Shown piece by piece: positions 52,560 through 63,447 of a stretch of DNA of 64,000 bases. The stretch is from the NCBI GenBank assembly GCA_022821865.1, contig JAJECW010000114.1, positions 1 to 64,000 of the forward strand, in the 5' to 3' direction. The first letter of the stretch is position 1, and every line of letters starts with the position of its first letter. Under the pieces are notes generated by a model. It saw only the letters and a list, made by a program, of their open reading frames with translations. It searched no databases and was not told the DNA's origin. The stretch is from Pseudomonadales bacterium (GTDB taxonomy: Bacteria; Pseudomonadota; Gammaproteobacteria; Pseudomonadales; Pseudohongiellaceae). The position numbers were made by a program, and so were the translations under genes.

Positions 52560-52660
52560 GATCGACGAGAAGGCCGCTGGCGCGAGAGGCTTGCTGTACG
52601 CGCTTGCCATGCCCACCGGGGAACCTATAATCGCAGGCATCAGCCTTCGGGAGGCAAGCC

Positions 52661-53083
52661 ATGAAGCCATTGGATTCTCTTGGCGGAGCCCTGTTCGCCG
52701 CCGCGGCCCTCGGCGTCGGGGCACTGCTCGCGCCGGCAAGCGCCCATCACGCAAGCGGCCCGTTTTACGACCCGGAAAACCGGGTCGAAATCCAGGGAAC
52801 CGTGACCCGTTTCGTGTTTCGCAATCCCCACGCCTACCTGTATTTGGATGTGCCCGAGGCCAGTGGCGACGCGGTGGAATGGCAAATCGAGCTTGGCGCG
52901 CCCATCAGCCTGCGGCGCATCGGCTGGACGCCGGACTCATTGTCCGTGGGCATGGTGGTGAAAGTCACCGGCAGCAAGTCCCGGGCCGAAGGCAGCTTTG
53001 GGCTGTGCTGCGTGCGCATGACGCGGGAAGACGGCAGCCCCGTACTTTCCGGCGGCCGGGTTGAAGAAGAGGATGTGCGATAG
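52661..53083 (+). CDS. DUF6152-type secreted protein
   Basis: The 140-aa protein has a signal peptide ending APASA, then the family's HHASGPFYDPENRVEIQGTV opening, FRNPHAYLYLDVPE, and WQIELGAPISLRRIGWT. These fit DUF6152, a family often found beside quinoprotein and cytochrome genes; its function is unknown. The beta-rich sequence suggests a small periplasmic OB- or jelly-roll-like fold (guess). The ATG has GGGAGG nine bases upstream. Its stop TAG shares one base with the GTG start of the next gene. Confidence 0.82.
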   Translation: MKPLDSLGGALFAAAALGVGALLAPASAHHASGPFYDPENRVEIQGTVTRFVFRNPHAYLYLDVPEASGDAVEWQIELGAPISLRRIGWTPDSLSVGMVVKVTGSKSRAEGSFGLCCVRMTREDGSPVLSGGRVEEEDVR

Positions 53084-53823
53084 TGGAAATTTCAGGCGGA
53101 TTCGCAGTGAGACTGGCGCTGGCTTCGCTGGCGCTGTTGCTGATGGTTGGCCCCGGCGCGAGGCAGGCCGGCGCCCAGCAGACCGGCGGCGGAATTCCCG
53201 ACCTCGAAGGCATCTGGGACGGTTCCCCCCGGGCGCGGCCCATCAATAACGCCAACATGCCCTGGACCGGGGAGAATTTCCCGAAACTCAACGCCCGGGC
53301 CCTGGCCTACCAGCAAATCTGGGAAGAAATCATCGCGCCGAAATACGACTGCCAGCCCGCTTCCTCGCCGGCGATCCAGTACGACCCCTACCATATGCAG
53401 GTCACCCAGTGGCCAGACCGGGTGCTGTTCCGCTATGAAAAGGATGACCAGCTCCGCACGGTCTGGCTCGATGGCCGCGCGCCCCGGGCCGAGGAATTCA
53501 GCATCCAGGGGTTTTCCACCGGATACTATGAAGACGGCGCGCTCGTCGTGACCACCACGCATTTCGTTTTCGACATCGTCGGCTTCGATGATTACAACGG
53601 CATTCCTTCTTCCTCCCAAAAAGTCGTTCGCGAACGCTACTGGCGCGATGGCGATGACCTCTGGATCACCCTGCAAGTCGAAGACCCGATGTTCCTGGAA
53701 GAACCCGTTGCCTACACCGCCCGCTGGATCCCCGCCACCGAGGGTTACAAGCTGCTCCCCTACGATTGCGACCCGGAAGCCTCCCGCGCCTCGGTCCACT
53801 TCTTCCCGTCGCGCTACGATTGA
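53083..53823 (+). CDS. Secreted protein of unknown function, coupled to DUF6152
   Basis: A 246-aa protein with a signal peptide (LALASLALLLMVGPGARQ then AGAQ). After it comes IPDLEGIWDGSPRARPINN, an opening like that of secreted proteins found with DUF6152 and quinoproteins, then YDPYHMQVTQWPDRVLFRYE and YTARWIPATEGYKLLPYDCD. No catalytic motif is recognised. The start is a GTG sharing one base with the previous stop, so the two are translated together and probably act in one periplasmic process. Confidence 0.75.
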   Translation: MEISGGFAVRLALASLALLLMVGPGARQAGAQQTGGGIPDLEGIWDGSPRARPINNANMPWTGENFPKLNARALAYQQIWEEIIAPKYDCQPASSPAIQYDPYHMQVTQWPDRVLFRYEKDDQLRTVWLDGRAPRAEEFSIQGFSTGYYEDGALVVTTTHFVFDIVGFDDYNGIPSSSQKVVRERYWRDGDDLWITLQVEDPMFLEEPVAYTARWIPATEGYKLLPYDCDPEASRASVHFFPSRYD

Positions 53824-53885
53824 CGCGGCGAACCATGAGGGCCCATAATCAGGCCCACGAAGTCGAAGTGGAGGGCGTGGCGTCA

Positions 53886-54488
53886 ATGTCCAGCGAACGC
53901 ATACTTGAATTGCAAAAGCGGATATTCGGGCTGGTGGCGGAACTCGAAAGCCTGCAGCGGAACCATTCCGGCGACGAGGTTCCCAATTACGAATTCACCA
54001 CCGAACATGGCAAACCGAGCCTGCTTGATCTCTTCGCCGGGCGCGACCGTTTGCTGCTGATTCACAATATGGGCCAGGGCTGCCGTTACTGCACGCTCTG
54101 GGCCGATGGCTTCAATGGCGTGCTGCCGCATCTGGAGTCGGCAATGTCTGTGGCGCTGGTATCGAAGGACCCGCCCGAACTGCAGCGGCGCCTGGCCAAT
54201 TCCCGCGGCTGGCGGTTCCGGCTGGCTTCCCATGGCGGCGGCGCCTATATCAGCGAGCAGACGGTCATGGAAGGCAGCGACAATTATCCGGGCGCAGTTA
54301 CCTACAAACGCGAGGGCGACCGCGTCATCCGGCTCAATGCAAGCATCTTCGGCCCCGGCGACCTGTACTGTCCGACCTGGAACCTGCTCGCCATGGCTGG
54401 CATGGGTCCTGACAGTTGGACGCCCCAGTATTCCTACTGGCAGCGGCCCCGGAAACTGGACGACGGCGGCGAAAATGTGCTGGGCTGA
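53886..54488 (+). CDS. DUF899/thioredoxin-like protein
   Basis: The 200-aa protein begins with a helix (ERILELQKRIFGLVAELESL) and then YEFTTEHGKPSLLDLFAGRD, LLLIHNMGQGCRYCTLWADG and FNGVLPHLESAMSVALVSKD. This order fits the DUF899/thioredoxin-like family. The C-R-Y-C pair is in the place of the redox site and would allow dithiol chemistry. I chose the ATG at 53886, with GGAGGG upstream; one at 53835 would add 17 residues with no ribosome-binding site. It ends 64 bases before the initiator tRNA. Confidence 0.72.
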   Translation: MSSERILELQKRIFGLVAELESLQRNHSGDEVPNYEFTTEHGKPSLLDLFAGRDRLLLIHNMGQGCRYCTLWADGFNGVLPHLESAMSVALVSKDPPELQRRLANSRGWRFRLASHGGGAYISEQTVMEGSDNYPGAVTYKREGDRVIRLNASIFGPGDLYCPTWNLLAMAGMGPDSWTPQYSYWQRPRKLDDGGENVLG

Positions 54489-54552
54489 TTCTTGTTGACG
54501 CTCGACCGCCAACGCCCTATACTTGCCCGCCTCCGAAGTGCCAGTGAATGAT

Positions 54553-54629
54553 TGCGGGGTGGAGCAGTCTGGCAGCTCGTCGGGCTCATAACCCGAAGGT
54601 CGCAGGTTCAAATCCTGCCCCCGCTACCA
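54553..54629 (+). tRNA. Initiator tRNA-Met (CAU)
   Basis: The 77-base gene folds as a standard cloverleaf with anticodon CAU and the three G-C pairs (GGG/CCC) of the anticodon stem that mark initiator tRNA. The CCA end is encoded. Position 1 is T and position 72 is T, so the first pair is unpaired as expected for an initiator, though the usual form is C-A. It lies upstream of rimP, as metY does in E. coli. Confidence 0.95.
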
Positions 54630-54637
54630 AATCAGCC

Positions 54638-54660
54638 GTCATCCCGCCTTGCGGGATGAC
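54638..54660. repeat. Perfect hairpin after the initiator tRNA
   Basis: GTCATCCCGC and GCGGGATGAC form a 10-bp stem with a three-base loop, 8 bases after the tRNA CCA. Its ends resemble those of the dispersed repeat family. It could stop exonucleases or aid tRNA processing. Confidence 0.7.
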
Positions 54661-54740
54661 GCGGGCTCCTGGTCTGTAGCTGGATGACCAGACTTGGCGC
54701 TGTTCACGGAAGCGTGGACAGCCATTCGGGTTTTAGAAAG

Positions 54741-54761
54741 TGGGCCGCCGGCCCATTTTTT
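54741..54761 (+). terminator. Rho-independent terminator between the tRNA and rimP
   Basis: TGGGCC (54741-54746) pairs with GGCCCA (54750-54755) over a three-base loop, followed by six T residues. It may separate the tRNA transcript from the rimP operon or act as an attenuator in its leader. Confidence 0.8.
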
Positions 54762-54882
54762 GTATCCGGCAAAACAGCCCGGAAAAGTCTTTCCAGGCGC
54801 TTTCATGGCGGTGTGGCGGAGCGCCAATTGCGGGATGGCGGGATGAGCGGAATTGCGGGAAAGCCCGGGAGGGCAGACGCGG

Positions 54883-55410
54883 TTGAAACAGAGCGAGATG
54901 CGGATCGGCAAGGCGGTCGCCCCGGCAATCGAGGCATTGGGCCTGGAGTTGTGGGGCGTGGAGTACTTGCGGCATGGCCGGCGGGCGACCCTGCGAATTT
55001 TCATCGATTGCCTGTCCGGCGTGACGATCGATGACTGCGAACGGGTGAGCCGCCAGGTGAGCGCGATTCTCGACGTGGAAGACCCGATAGCGGAGGAGTA
55101 CACGCTGGAGGTTTCGTCGCCGGGGATAGATCGCCCCCTGTTCACCCTGCCGCAGTTCGAGCGCTTTGTCGGCGAGGAAGCGAATGTGCGCCTGCGGATC
55201 CCGTTGGACGGGCGGCGCAGGTTCCGGGGAGTGATTGCCCGGGTGATGGCGGATCGGATCGCTTTGCGGGTGGAAGGCGGAAGCATCGAAATGTTGCATG
55301 CCGACATAGAGCGAGCCGGGCTTGCGCCGCCGGCGGATGCCGCAAAGCCCCGCCAGGGAAAGAAAAAGCCCAGCAAGCGAAAGGGTTCGAAGCGAGTGAA
55401 GACAAGATGA
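54883..55410 (+). CDS. rimP: Ribosome maturation factor RimP
   Basis: A 175-aa factor for 30S maturation. [20 protein letters not shown] opens the N-terminal domain, [20 protein letters not shown] and [16 protein letters not shown] are family hallmarks, and the C-terminal SH3-like part is followed by a Lys-rich tail ([17 protein letters not shown]). I start it at the TTG at 54883, which has GGGAGGG 9 bases upstream; a TTG at 54853 and an ATG at 54898 are alternatives. The stop overlaps nusA. Confidence 0.93.
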   Translation: MKQSEMRIGKAVAPAIEALGLELWGVEYLRHGRRATLRIFIDCLSGVTIDDCERVSRQVSAILDVEDPIAEEYTLEVSSPGIDRPLFTLPQFERFVGEEANVRLRIPLDGRRRFRGVIARVMADRIALRVEGGSIEMLHADIERAGLAPPADAAKPRQGKKKPSKRKGSKRVKTR

Positions 55411-56900
55411 TGAACAGCAAGGAAATTCTGATGGTCGCCGATGCCGTCTCCAACGAGAAAGGCCTGGAGAAAAGCGTCATTTTCGAGGCCATCGAATCCG
55501 CTTTGGCGACAGCCACCCGCAAGTACCATGACCGGGACAATATCGACTGCCGGGTTGCGGTGGACCAGCAGACCGGCGAATTCGAGACTTTTCGCGTCTG
55601 GACCGTGCTTGAGGAAGAAGACGAGGAATTCGAACAGGGGAGTCACATGACCCCGGACCAGGCCGTGGAAAAAGACCCCGCCCTGACCATCGGCGGCACC
55701 TGGGAAGAAAAGATCGACAACGTGACTTTCGGCCGGATCGCCGCCCAGACCGCAAAGCAGGTCATCGTGCAGAAAGTGCGCGAGGCCGAGCGTGAAATCG
55801 TTATCGAGGAGTTCAAGCACCGGGTGGGCGAACTCGTCAATGGCACGGTGAAGAAAGTCACCCGGGACGCCGCCATCGTGGACCTCGGCGGCAATGCCGA
55901 AGCCGCCCTGCCCCGGGATCAGATGATTCCCCGGGAAAGTTTTCGCATGGGAGACCGGCTGCGGGCGCTGCTGGTGGATGTCCGCTCGGAACAGCGCGGC
56001 CCCCAGCTTTTCCTGAGCCGCACTTCGCCGGAAATGCTCATGGCGCTGTTCCGCATCGAAGTGCCGGAAATATCCGAAGAGGTCATCGAGATCCGGGCGG
56101 CGGCGAGAGATCCGGGCTCCCGGGCCAAGATCGTCGTCAGCACCAATGACGGCCGTATCGACCCGGTGGGCGCCTGTGTCGGCATGCGCGGCTCCCGGGT
56201 GCAGGTGGTGTCCAATGAACTGGCCAGCGAGCGGATCGACATCATTCCCTGGGACGACAATCCGGCCCAGCTCGTCATCAACGCCATGGCGCCGGCGGAA
56301 GTCGCCTCGATTATCGTCGATGAGGACAGCCACACCATGGACATCGCCGTGGAAGAGGAAAACCTGGCCCAGGCCATCGGCCGCAACGGCCAGAACGTAT
56401 GGCTCGCCAGCGAACTGACCGGCTGGTCCATCAATGTCATGAGCGTGGAAGACGCCGCCATCAAGCAGCAGCAGGAAACGAGCTCGCTGATCGAGTTGTT
56501 CACCCAGGCCATGGAGGTGGACGAGGAACTCGCTGAAGTACTGGTGCAGGAGGGATTCACCACCCTGGAGGAGATTGCCTATGTGCCGCTGGATGAAATC
56601 CTGGCCATTGAGGGATTTGACGAGGAAATCGCCAATGAACTGCGCAACCGGGCCAAGGACGCCCTGGTAACCCGGGCGATCGCCTCCCAGGAAGACCTGT
56701 CGGCGGCGAATGTGGCGGAGGATCTGCTCACCATGGAAGGCATGGACGACCAGCTCGCCCTGCAACTGGCGCGCAGGGGAATCCTGAATATGGAGGAACT
56801 CGCGGAACAGTCCATCGATGAATTGATGGATATAGAAGACATGGACGAGGAGCGCGCCGGCGAGTTGATCATGACCGCCCGGGCGCCCTGGTTCGCATGA
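55407..56900 (+). CDS. nusA: Transcription termination/antitermination factor NusA
   Basis: The 497-aa RNA polymerase-binding protein has the NusA N-terminal domain ([20 protein letters not shown]), S1 (residues ~135-200), two KH domains ([39 protein letters not shown]) and two C-terminal acidic HhH repeats ([40 protein letters not shown]). The double C-terminal repeat is typical of gammaproteobacterial NusA. It starts with ATGATG overlapping the rimP stop. Confidence 0.97.
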   Translation: MMNSKEILMVADAVSNEKGLEKSVIFEAIESALATATRKYHDRDNIDCRVAVDQQTGEFETFRVWTVLEEEDEEFEQGSHMTPDQAVEKDPALTIGGTWEEKIDNVTFGRIAAQTAKQVIVQKVREAEREIVIEEFKHRVGELVNGTVKKVTRDAAIVDLGGNAEAALPRDQMIPRESFRMGDRLRALLVDVRSEQRGPQLFLSRTSPEMLMALFRIEVPEISEEVIEIRAAARDPGSRAKIVVSTNDGRIDPVGACVGMRGSRVQVVSNELASERIDIIPWDDNPAQLVINAMAPAEVASIIVDEDSHTMDIAVEEENLAQAIGRNGQNVWLASELTGWSINVMSVEDAAIKQQQETSSLIELFTQAMEVDEELAEVLVQEGFTTLEEIAYVPLDEILAIEGFDEEIANELRNRAKDALVTRAIASQEDLSAANVAEDLLTMEGMDDQLALQLARRGILNMEELAEQSIDELMDIEDMDEERAGELIMTARAPWFA

Positions 56901-56934
56901 GGCGCGGGAGACCTGAGTCCACGGGAGCGATTGC

Positions 56935-59487
56935 ATGGCGGAAGTAAGTATTCGTGAATTTGCCAGCGCGGTAGGCGTGTCGGTGGAGAAGCTGCTTGCC
57001 CAGATCAAGGAAGCGGGTCTGCCCCACACCGAGGCGGATCATCTGATCTCCAACGCCGACAAGACCAGGCTGCTGGTACATTTGCGCAAGGGCCACGGCA
57101 GCGAGGAGGAAGAGGCCGCCCCGCGCAAGATCACGCTCAAGCGCAAGACGCTGGGTACCTTGCGCACCGCGGGTTCCCACGGTCGCGGCCGGATGGTGAA
57201 TGTGGAGGTGCGCCGCAAGCGTACCTATATCAAGCGCAGTGCCGTCGAACAGCGGGAAGCCGCGAAGGCGGAAGAAGCGGTCGCTGTCGAAGAGCGGCAA
57301 AAAGCCCTTGACGCAAGCGCCGAGCCAGCGCCGGAAACGCCTGCCGCCCCGGCGCAAGACAGGCCCGCCGAAGCCAAACAGGGAGCGGAGCGGCCGGAAG
57401 CGGAGCAGCCGTCGCCGCCGGAAGCGGAAGCGAGGCCCGCCCAGCCAGCGCCGGAACAACCACCCGCCAAGGCGGACGCCGTCCGCGGCGCCAAGGCCCC
57501 TGCCAAGCGCCGCGGGCGGGGCAAACCCGGAGAATCGGCGGAAAAGCGCAAGTCTTCCCTGCGGCCCAAGGCGCCGGCCCAGCGGCGCAGGAAGCAGATC
57601 CACGTCAACGACGATTTTGTCCTCGAAGGCGGCGATATCGATGATCTGGCCCGCGGCCGCAGAATGGGACGCAAGGCGAAGCCGCGCATGGCTTCCCAGC
57701 ACGCATTCGAAAAGCCCACCGAATTCATCTCCCGGGAGATCACCATCGGCGAGGCCAATACCGTGGGGCAACTCGCCCAGGGCATGTCGGTGAAATCCGC
57801 CGAGATCATCAAGATTCTGCTCAACATGGGGGTCATGGCGACCATCAACCATACCCTGGATCAGGACACGTCCACCCTGGTCATCGAAGAACTCGGCCAT
57901 CGCGCCAGGTTCGTTTCCGAGGACGCCATCGAGGAACAGCTCGCCGAATCCATCTCCCTGGAAAAAGGCAAGTCCGAGGCGTCCCGGGCGCCGGTTGTCA
58001 CTGTCATGGGACACGTGGACCACGGCAAGACTTCCCTGCTCGACCATATCCGCAATGCCTCTGTGGCGAGTGGCGAGGCGGGAGGCATCACCCAGCATAT
58101 CGGCGCCTACCATGTGGAAACCGGTGCCGGCATGATCTGTTTTCTCGATACGCCGGGCCACGCCGCCTTCACCGCCATGCGCTCCCGGGGCGCCAGGGCC
58201 ACCGACGTGATCGTGCTTGTGGTGGCGGCCGACGACGGCGTCAAGCCCCAGACCGAAGAAGCCGTCCAGCACGCCCGGGCCGCTGAAGTCCCGCTGGTGG
58301 TCGCCATCAACAAGATCGACAAGGAAGGCATCGACATTGATCGCGTCAAGAACGAACTCGCGGCGCTGGAAGTCATTCCCGAAGACTGGGGCGGAGACAC
58401 CCAGTTCGTGCCGGTGTCGGCCCATACCGGCGAAGGCATCGACCAGTTGCTCGAAGCCATCCTGCTGCAGGCCGAGTTGCTCGACCTCAAGGCCTACTCC
58501 GACGTGCCCGGCCAGGGCGTGGTCATCGAATCGCGTCTCGACAAGGGCCGCGGGCCGGTGGCCACGGTGCTGGTGCAGAACGGCACCCTCCATGCCGGAG
58601 ACGTGGTGCTCGCGGGAGTGGAGTTCGGCAAGGTGCGGGCCTTGATGGACGAAAGGGGGCGGAACGTCGATTCCGCCGGACCTTCGATTCCGGCGGAAAT
58701 TCTCGGCCTCAACGGCGTCCCCAATGCCGGCGATGAATTCGCGGTCGTGGCCGATGAACGCAAGGCCCGGGAAGTGGCCGAGTTCCGCCAGGTTCGCCTC
58801 AAGGAGAATCTGCTCGCCCGGCAGCAGGCCGCCAGCGTGGAAAGCATGCTGGTGGACATGGGCAAGGACAGCGTCAAGCTGTTCAAGGTGGTTCTCAAGG
58901 CCGATGTGCGCGGCTCGCTGGAGGCGATCAACGGCGCCCTGGCCGGACTGAACACCGAAGAAGTCCGCTGCGACGTGGTGGCCAGCGGGGTCGGCGGCAT
59001 TACCGAAACCGACGCCAATCTCGCCGCGACTTCCCAGGCGATGGTGATCGGCTTCAATGTGCGCGCCGACAAGGCCGCTCGGGACATTATCGAAAACGAA
59101 CACCTGAATTTGCGCTATTACAACGTGATTTATGAAGTCATCGACGACGCCAGGGCCGTCATGAGCGGCATGCTGGCGCCGGAGATTCGCGAAGAAATCA
59201 TCGGCGTGGCGGAGGTGCGCGATGTATTCAATTCGCCCAGGTTTGGCCAGATCGCCGGCAGCATGGTGGTCGAAGGCGCCGTGCATCGCAGCAAGCCGAT
59301 TCGCGTGCTGCGGGACAATGTGGTGATTTACGAAGGGGAACTGGAATCCCTGCGCCGGTTCAAGGACGACATCAACGAGGTTCGCCACGGTATGGAATGC
59401 GGAATTGGCGTGCGCAATTACAAGGACGTGCAAGTGGGCGACAAGATCGAGGTCTACGAAACCACCGAAGTGACCCGGACCCTGTAG
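56935..59487 (+). CDS. infB: Translation initiation factor IF-2
   Basis: The 850-aa GTPase delivers initiator tRNA to the 30S subunit. An IF2_N domain ([20 protein letters not shown]) is followed by a long Ala/Pro/Glu/Arg-rich linker, a second IF2_N (residues ~260-310), and the G domain with [14 protein letters not shown] (G1), [11 protein letters not shown] (G3) and INKIDKEG (G4). Domains II, III and IV follow. The ATG is 34 bases after nusA. Confidence 0.97.
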   Translation: MAEVSIREFASAVGVSVEKLLAQIKEAGLPHTEADHLISNADKTRLLVHLRKGHGSEEEEAAPRKITLKRKTLGTLRTAGSHGRGRMVNVEVRRKRTYIKRSAVEQREAAKAEEAVAVEERQKALDASAEPAPETPAAPAQDRPAEAKQGAERPEAEQPSPPEAEARPAQPAPEQPPAKADAVRGAKAPAKRRGRGKPGESAEKRKSSLRPKAPAQRRRKQIHVNDDFVLEGGDIDDLARGRRMGRKAKPRMASQHAFEKPTEFISREITIGEANTVGQLAQGMSVKSAEIIKILLNMGVMATINHTLDQDTSTLVIEELGHRARFVSEDAIEEQLAESISLEKGKSEASRAPVVTVMGHVDHGKTSLLDHIRNASVASGEAGGITQHIGAYHVETGAGMICFLDTPGHAAFTAMRSRGARATDVIVLVVAADDGVKPQTEEAVQHARAAEVPLVVAINKIDKEGIDIDRVKNELAALEVIPEDWGGDTQFVPVSAHTGEGIDQLLEAILLQAELLDLKAYSDVPGQGVVIESRLDKGRGPVATVLVQNGTLHAGDVVLAGVEFGKVRALMDERGRNVDSAGPSIPAEILGLNGVPNAGDEFAVVADERKAREVAEFRQVRLKENLLARQQAASVESMLVDMGKDSVKLFKVVLKADVRGSLEAINGALAGLNTEEVRCDVVASGVGGITETDANLAATSQAMVIGFNVRADKAARDIIENEHLNLRYYNVIYEVIDDARAVMSGMLAPEIREEIIGVAEVRDVFNSPRFGQIAGSMVVEGAVHRSKPIRVLRDNVVIYEGELESLRRFKDDINEVRHGMECGIGVRNYKDVQVGDKIEVYETTEVTRTL

Positions 59488-59499
59488 CGACTCAACGCC

Positions 59500-59892
59500 A
59501 TGATGGAGAACAATTCCCGGGCCCAGCGGGTGGCGGACCAGATCCAGCGCGACATCGCCGCGTTGATCCAGTTCGAAGTGAACGATCCGCGCATCGGCCT
59601 GGTGTCGGTGACTGGCGTGGAAGTGAGCCCGGATCTGGCCCATGCGAAAGTCTTCGTGACTTCGCTGGGCGCGGGCGACATCGGCAGGGAACAATCCGAT
59701 GCCGACGGGCGGGAAAGCACCGTGGCGCTGAATGGGGCAGCCGGATACCTGCGCGGCCTGCTGGCGCGCCGCCTGCAACTGCGGGTGGCGCCAAAGCTGC
59801 GGTTCCTGTATGACGCCAGCGTGGAGCGCGGCCGCCAGCTCGACGAACTGATCGACAGCGCCCTGGCGGCGGACCGGGAGCGGCATTCGTGA
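59500..59892 (+). CDS. rbfA: 30S ribosome-binding factor RbfA
   Basis: The 130-aa KH-fold protein assists late 16S rRNA processing. Family marks are RAQRVADQIQRDIAALIQFE, NDPRIGLVSVTGVEVSPDLA, HAKVFVT and LRFLYDASVERGRQLDELI. It lies 12 bases after infB and begins with two ATGs, either of which could serve. Confidence 0.96.
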   Translation: MMENNSRAQRVADQIQRDIAALIQFEVNDPRIGLVSVTGVEVSPDLAHAKVFVTSLGAGDIGREQSDADGRESTVALNGAAGYLRGLLARRLQLRVAPKLRFLYDASVERGRQLDELIDSALAADRERHS

Positions 59893-59929
59893 ACGCCCCG
59901 GGACAGGGACGCTGAAAGGACCGCAAGAT

Positions 59930-60865
59930 ATGGGCAGGCGGCGCAAGAGAGGCAGGGATGTCAGTGGACTGCTGGCGCTCGACAAGGCGCCGGGCTTGTC
60001 GTCCAATGCCGCCCTGCAGCAGGTGAAGCGGATCTTCGGGGCAGGCAAGGCGGGCCATGGCGGCAGTCTTGATCCCCTGGCCACGGGAGTCCTGCCGCTT
60101 TGCTTCGGCGAGGCGACCAAGGTCTCGCAGTTTCTGCTCGATTCGGACAAGCAGTACCGGACGCGCATGAAACTCGGCGTCCGCACCGACAGCGGCGACA
60201 GCGAAGGCGGGGAAATCGCCGTTTGCGAAGCTTTCGGCGTGACCCGGGAGCAGGTGGCGAAGGCGCTGGAGAGCTTTCGCGGCGAGATCGAACAGGTGCC
60301 GCCGATGCATTCGGCGGTGAAGGTGCGGGGAACGCCGCTGTACAAGCTGGCGAGAAGCGGCCAGGTGGTGGAACGCGAGGCGCGCAGGGTGACGATTCAC
60401 GACATTGCCCTGACGGATTTCGCGCCGCCCGAGATCGGGGTCGAACTGGTCTGCAGCAAGGGCACCTATATCAGGACGATAGCCGACGAGCTCGGCCTGA
60501 TGCTGGGCTGCGGCGCCCATGTCATCGCCCTGCGACGATTGCGGGCCGGCGGATTCGGCGAGGAGGACTGCGTAACCGTCGCGGAACTGGAACAGGCAAG
60601 GGAAAGCGGCGGTCTGGCCGGCATTGATCGCCTGCTGGCGCCCATGGACCGGCCGCTGCGGGATCTGCCGGCGGTAATGCTGCCGGAGATTGCGGCAAAC
60701 CAGGTGCGCGGCGGCCAGTCGGTGCTCGTACGGCGCCTGCCCGCGGAGGGGCTGGTCAGGATGTACCGCAAGACCGACCGACAGGAGCGTTTTATTGGCA
60801 TCGGCGTCATCGACGACGACGGCAAGGTAGCGCCGAAGCGCCTGATCGCGGAAGCCGCCGGCTGA
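59930..60865 (+). CDS. truB: tRNA pseudouridine-55 synthase
   Basis: The 311-aa enzyme makes pseudouridine-55 in the T loop of t[23 protein letters not shown] opens it; [20 protein letters not shown] holds the catalytic Asp; [37 protein letters not shown] and [15 protein letters not shown] follow. A C-terminal PUA-like part completes it. The start at 59930 lies 37 bases after rbfA. Confidence 0.96.
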   Translation: MGRRRKRGRDVSGLLALDKAPGLSSNAALQQVKRIFGAGKAGHGGSLDPLATGVLPLCFGEATKVSQFLLDSDKQYRTRMKLGVRTDSGDSEGGEIAVCEAFGVTREQVAKALESFRGEIEQVPPMHSAVKVRGTPLYKLARSGQVVEREARRVTIHDIALTDFAPPEIGVELVCSKGTYIRTIADELGLMLGCGAHVIALRRLRAGGFGEEDCVTVAELEQARESGGLAGIDRLLAPMDRPLRDLPAVMLPEIAANQVRGGQSVLVRRLPAEGLVRMYRKTDRQERFIGIGVIDDDGKVAPKRLIAEAAG

Positions 60866-60909
60866 TTCGCCGGGGCCCCGATGCGGGCAAACTGAAGCTG
60901 GAGAGAGAA

Positions 60910-61179
60910 ATGGCTTTATCAACCGAAGAGAAACAGACGATCATCAGGGAGTACGCAACCGGCGAGGGGGACACGGGTTCCCCGGAAGTGCAGGTCGCCT
61001 TGCTGACCGCCAACATCAACGACCTGCAAACGCACTTCAAGCAGCATACCCATGATCACCACTCGCGCCGCGGTCTGATCCGCATGGTCAACAGCAGGAA
61101 GAAACTGCTCGACTATCTCAAGGGCAAGGATGTTGATCGCTACGCCACGCTGATCAAGCGGCTCGGACTGCGCCGCTAG
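60910..61179 (+). CDS. rpsO: 30S ribosomal protein S15
   Basis: The 89-aa primary 16S rRNA-binding protein matches the family end to end: [39 protein letters not shown] and [28 protein letters not shown] lies seven bases before the ATG. In E. coli S15 represses its own mRNA; a leader structure here was not established. Confidence 0.97.
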   Translation: MALSTEEKQTIIREYATGEGDTGSPEVQVALLTANINDLQTHFKQHTHDHHSRRGLIRMVNSRKKLLDYLKGKDVDRYATLIKRLGLRR

Positions 61180-61239
61180 CAATCAGGCACACAAAATCAT
61201 CAGGGCCGCCGCCAAGGCGCCGGCCAACAGGAAATACTC

Positions 61240-63351
61240 ATGTTCAAGATCACAACCAAGACGTTTCAATACGGTGGCCAGCAGGTCACCCTGGAAACCG
61301 GCAAGATGGCCCGTCAGGCCACCGGCTCGGTTACCGTCACCATGGGCAACTCCAAGGTGCTGGCGACCGTGGTGGGCAGGAGGGAAGCGTCGGCCAATGC
61401 CGATTTTTTCCCCCTGACGGTCAATTATCAGGAGAAAACCTACGCCGCGGGCAGAATCCCCGGCGGCTTCTTCAAGCGCGAAGGACGCCCCACCGAGAAG
61501 GAAACCCTCACCTCAAGGTTGATCGACCGACCCATCCGGCCGCTCTTCCCCAAGGGTTTCCGCAACGAGGTGCAGGTCATCTGCACGGTGATTTCCGCCG
61601 ACAAGGACCACGACCCGGACATCCCCGCCATGCTCGGCGCCTCCGCCGCGCTGGCCATTTCCGGGATTCCCTTCGCCGGCCCCATCGCCGCCGCCCGGGT
61701 CGGGCTCGATCCCGACGCCGGCTACCGGCTCAATCCTTCTTTCGTCGAATTGCGGGAGTCCACCCTCGACATGGTGGTGGCGGGCACCCGTTCCGCCGTG
61801 CTCATGGTGGAATCCGAAGCGAATGAGTTGAGCGAAGACCAGATGCTCGGCGCGGTGCTTTTCGCCCAGCAGGAAATGCAGGTGGCCATCAGCGCCATCG
61901 ACGAACTCGGGCGGGAAGCCGGCAAGCCCGAATGGGACTGGCAGCCCGCGGCGAAAAACGAAGCCCTGGCCCAGGCCCTGGCGGAACGGTCCGCCGCCGG
62001 AATCACCGAGGCCTACCAGATTTCCCGCAAAGTGGAGCGGGCCGCCGCCGTGGCCCGGGTCCAGGCCGACGCCGTGGCCAATCTGGCCGATGCCGAAGCC
62101 GGAGTCGGCGAGGCGGAAGTGCGAGGCGCCTTCGCCACCCTGGAGAAAAGCATCGTGCGCAACCGCATTATCGATGGCGAGCCCCGCATCGACGGTCGCG
62201 ACACCCGCTCCGTGCGCCCCATCGACGTGGAAGTGGGCATCCTGCCCAAGGCCCACGGCTCCGCCCTTTTCACCCGCGGCGAAACCCAGGCGCTGGTGGT
62301 AACGACCCTGGGCCCGGTGCGCGATTCACAATTGATCGAAGGGCTTGCCGGCTCGTACAAGGAAGGTTTCATGCTGCATTACAACTTTCCGCCGTATTCG
62401 GTCGGCGAGACCGGTTTCATGAGCGGGCCCAAACGCCGGGAAATCGGCCACGGCCGACTCGCCAAGCGCGGCGTCGCCGCATTGATGCCGGCGGAAGAAG
62501 ACTTCCCCTACGCCATCCGGGTGGTTTCCGAAATCACCGAATCCAATGGCTCCAGTTCCATGGCCTCGGTCTGCGGCGCGAGCCTTGCCATGATGGACGC
62601 CGGCGTGCCCCTGCGGGCGCCGATTGCCGGCATCGCCATGGGCCTGATCAAGGAAGACGAGCGCTTCGCCGTACTCACCGACATTCTCGGCGACGAGGAC
62701 CATCTCGGCGACATGGATTTCAAGGTGGCCGGCACCGCCAAGGGCGTCACCGCCCTGCAGATGGATATCAAGATTCAGGGCATCACCGAAGAGATCATGG
62801 AACAGGCCCTCGCCCAGGCCCATGAAGCCAGGCAGCATATCCTCGGCGAGATGGGCAAGGTCATCGCCGAGGCGCGCCCGACCGTGAATGAGAATGCGCC
62901 GAGCATGGCCACGCTGCGTATCGACCAGGACAAGATCCGCGATGTAATCGGCAAGGGCGGCGCCGTCATCCGCGCCATCACCGAGGAAACCGGCGCGGCG
63001 GTGGATATCGACGACGACGGCATTGTGCGCATTTACGGCGAGGATGCCGCATCCCGGGACGCCGCCCTCGAGCGAATCAACGCCATCACCGCCGAAGCCG
63101 AAATCGGCAGGCTCTACAATGGCACCGTCGCCCGCATTGTGGACTTTGGCGCCTTCATCACGATTCTGCCCGGCAAGGACGGGCTGGTGCATATTTCCCA
63201 GATCGCCAACAAGCGCGTGGAAAACGTCGGCGACTACCTCACCGAAGGCGAGGAAGTACTCGTGAAGGTACTCGACCTCGACCCCCGGGGCCGTATCAAG
63301 CTCAGCATCAAGGAGATCACCGAAGAGGAAAAGGAAGCCTTTGTGGCTTGA
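61240..63351 (+). CDS. pnp: Polyribonucleotide nucleotidyltransferase (PNPase)
   Basis: The 703-aa 3'-5' phosphorolytic exoribonuclease has two RNase PH domains ([40 protein letters not shown]), an all-alpha linker, then KH ([20 protein letters not shown], ~550-610) and S1 ([20 protein letters not shown], ~618-690) domains. It follows rpsO, as in E. coli, and is a core component of the RNA degradosome. A C-terminal tail of acidic residues (EEEKEAFVA) ends it. Confidence 0.97.
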   Translation: MFKITTKTFQYGGQQVTLETGKMARQATGSVTVTMGNSKVLATVVGRREASANADFFPLTVNYQEKTYAAGRIPGGFFKREGRPTEKETLTSRLIDRPIRPLFPKGFRNEVQVICTVISADKDHDPDIPAMLGASAALAISGIPFAGPIAAARVGLDPDAGYRLNPSFVELRESTLDMVVAGTRSAVLMVESEANELSEDQMLGAVLFAQQEMQVAISAIDELGREAGKPEWDWQPAAKNEALAQALAERSAAGITEAYQISRKVERAAAVARVQADAVANLADAEAGVGEAEVRGAFATLEKSIVRNRIIDGEPRIDGRDTRSVRPIDVEVGILPKAHGSALFTRGETQALVVTTLGPVRDSQLIEGLAGSYKEGFMLHYNFPPYSVGETGFMSGPKRREIGHGRLAKRGVAALMPAEEDFPYAIRVVSEITESNGSSSMASVCGASLAMMDAGVPLRAPIAGIAMGLIKEDERFAVLTDILGDEDHLGDMDFKVAGTAKGVTALQMDIKIQGITEEIMEQALAQAHEARQHILGEMGKVIAEARPTVNENAPSMATLRIDQDKIRDVIGKGGAVIRAITEETGAAVDIDDDGIVRIYGEDAASRDAALERINAITAEAEIGRLYNGTVARIVDFGAFITILPGKDGLVHISQIANKRVENVGDYLTEGEEVLVKVLDLDPRGRIKLSIKEITEEEKEAFVA

Positions 63352-63373
63352 TGGCGAAAGCTGGCATTGTGTG

Positions 63374-63410
63374 GGGAAATGGGTAAAATCGCTGGATTGC
63401 CCCATTTCCC
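63374..63410 (+). terminator. Hairpin after pnp
   Basis: GGGAAATGGG (63374-63383) pairs perfectly with CCCATTTCCC (63401-63410) over a 17-base loop. No T-run follows, so it may protect the 3' end or pause polymerase instead of ending transcription by itself. Confidence 0.5.
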
Positions 63411-63447
63411 ATAACGCCTTCCGGCGGATAACGATGAGGATCTGAAC

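Noticed and set aside
56869..60345. 1158-codon minus-strand frame over infB, rbfA and truB
   Set aside because: Antisense shadow of three universal genes; the open frame is a product of codon bias.
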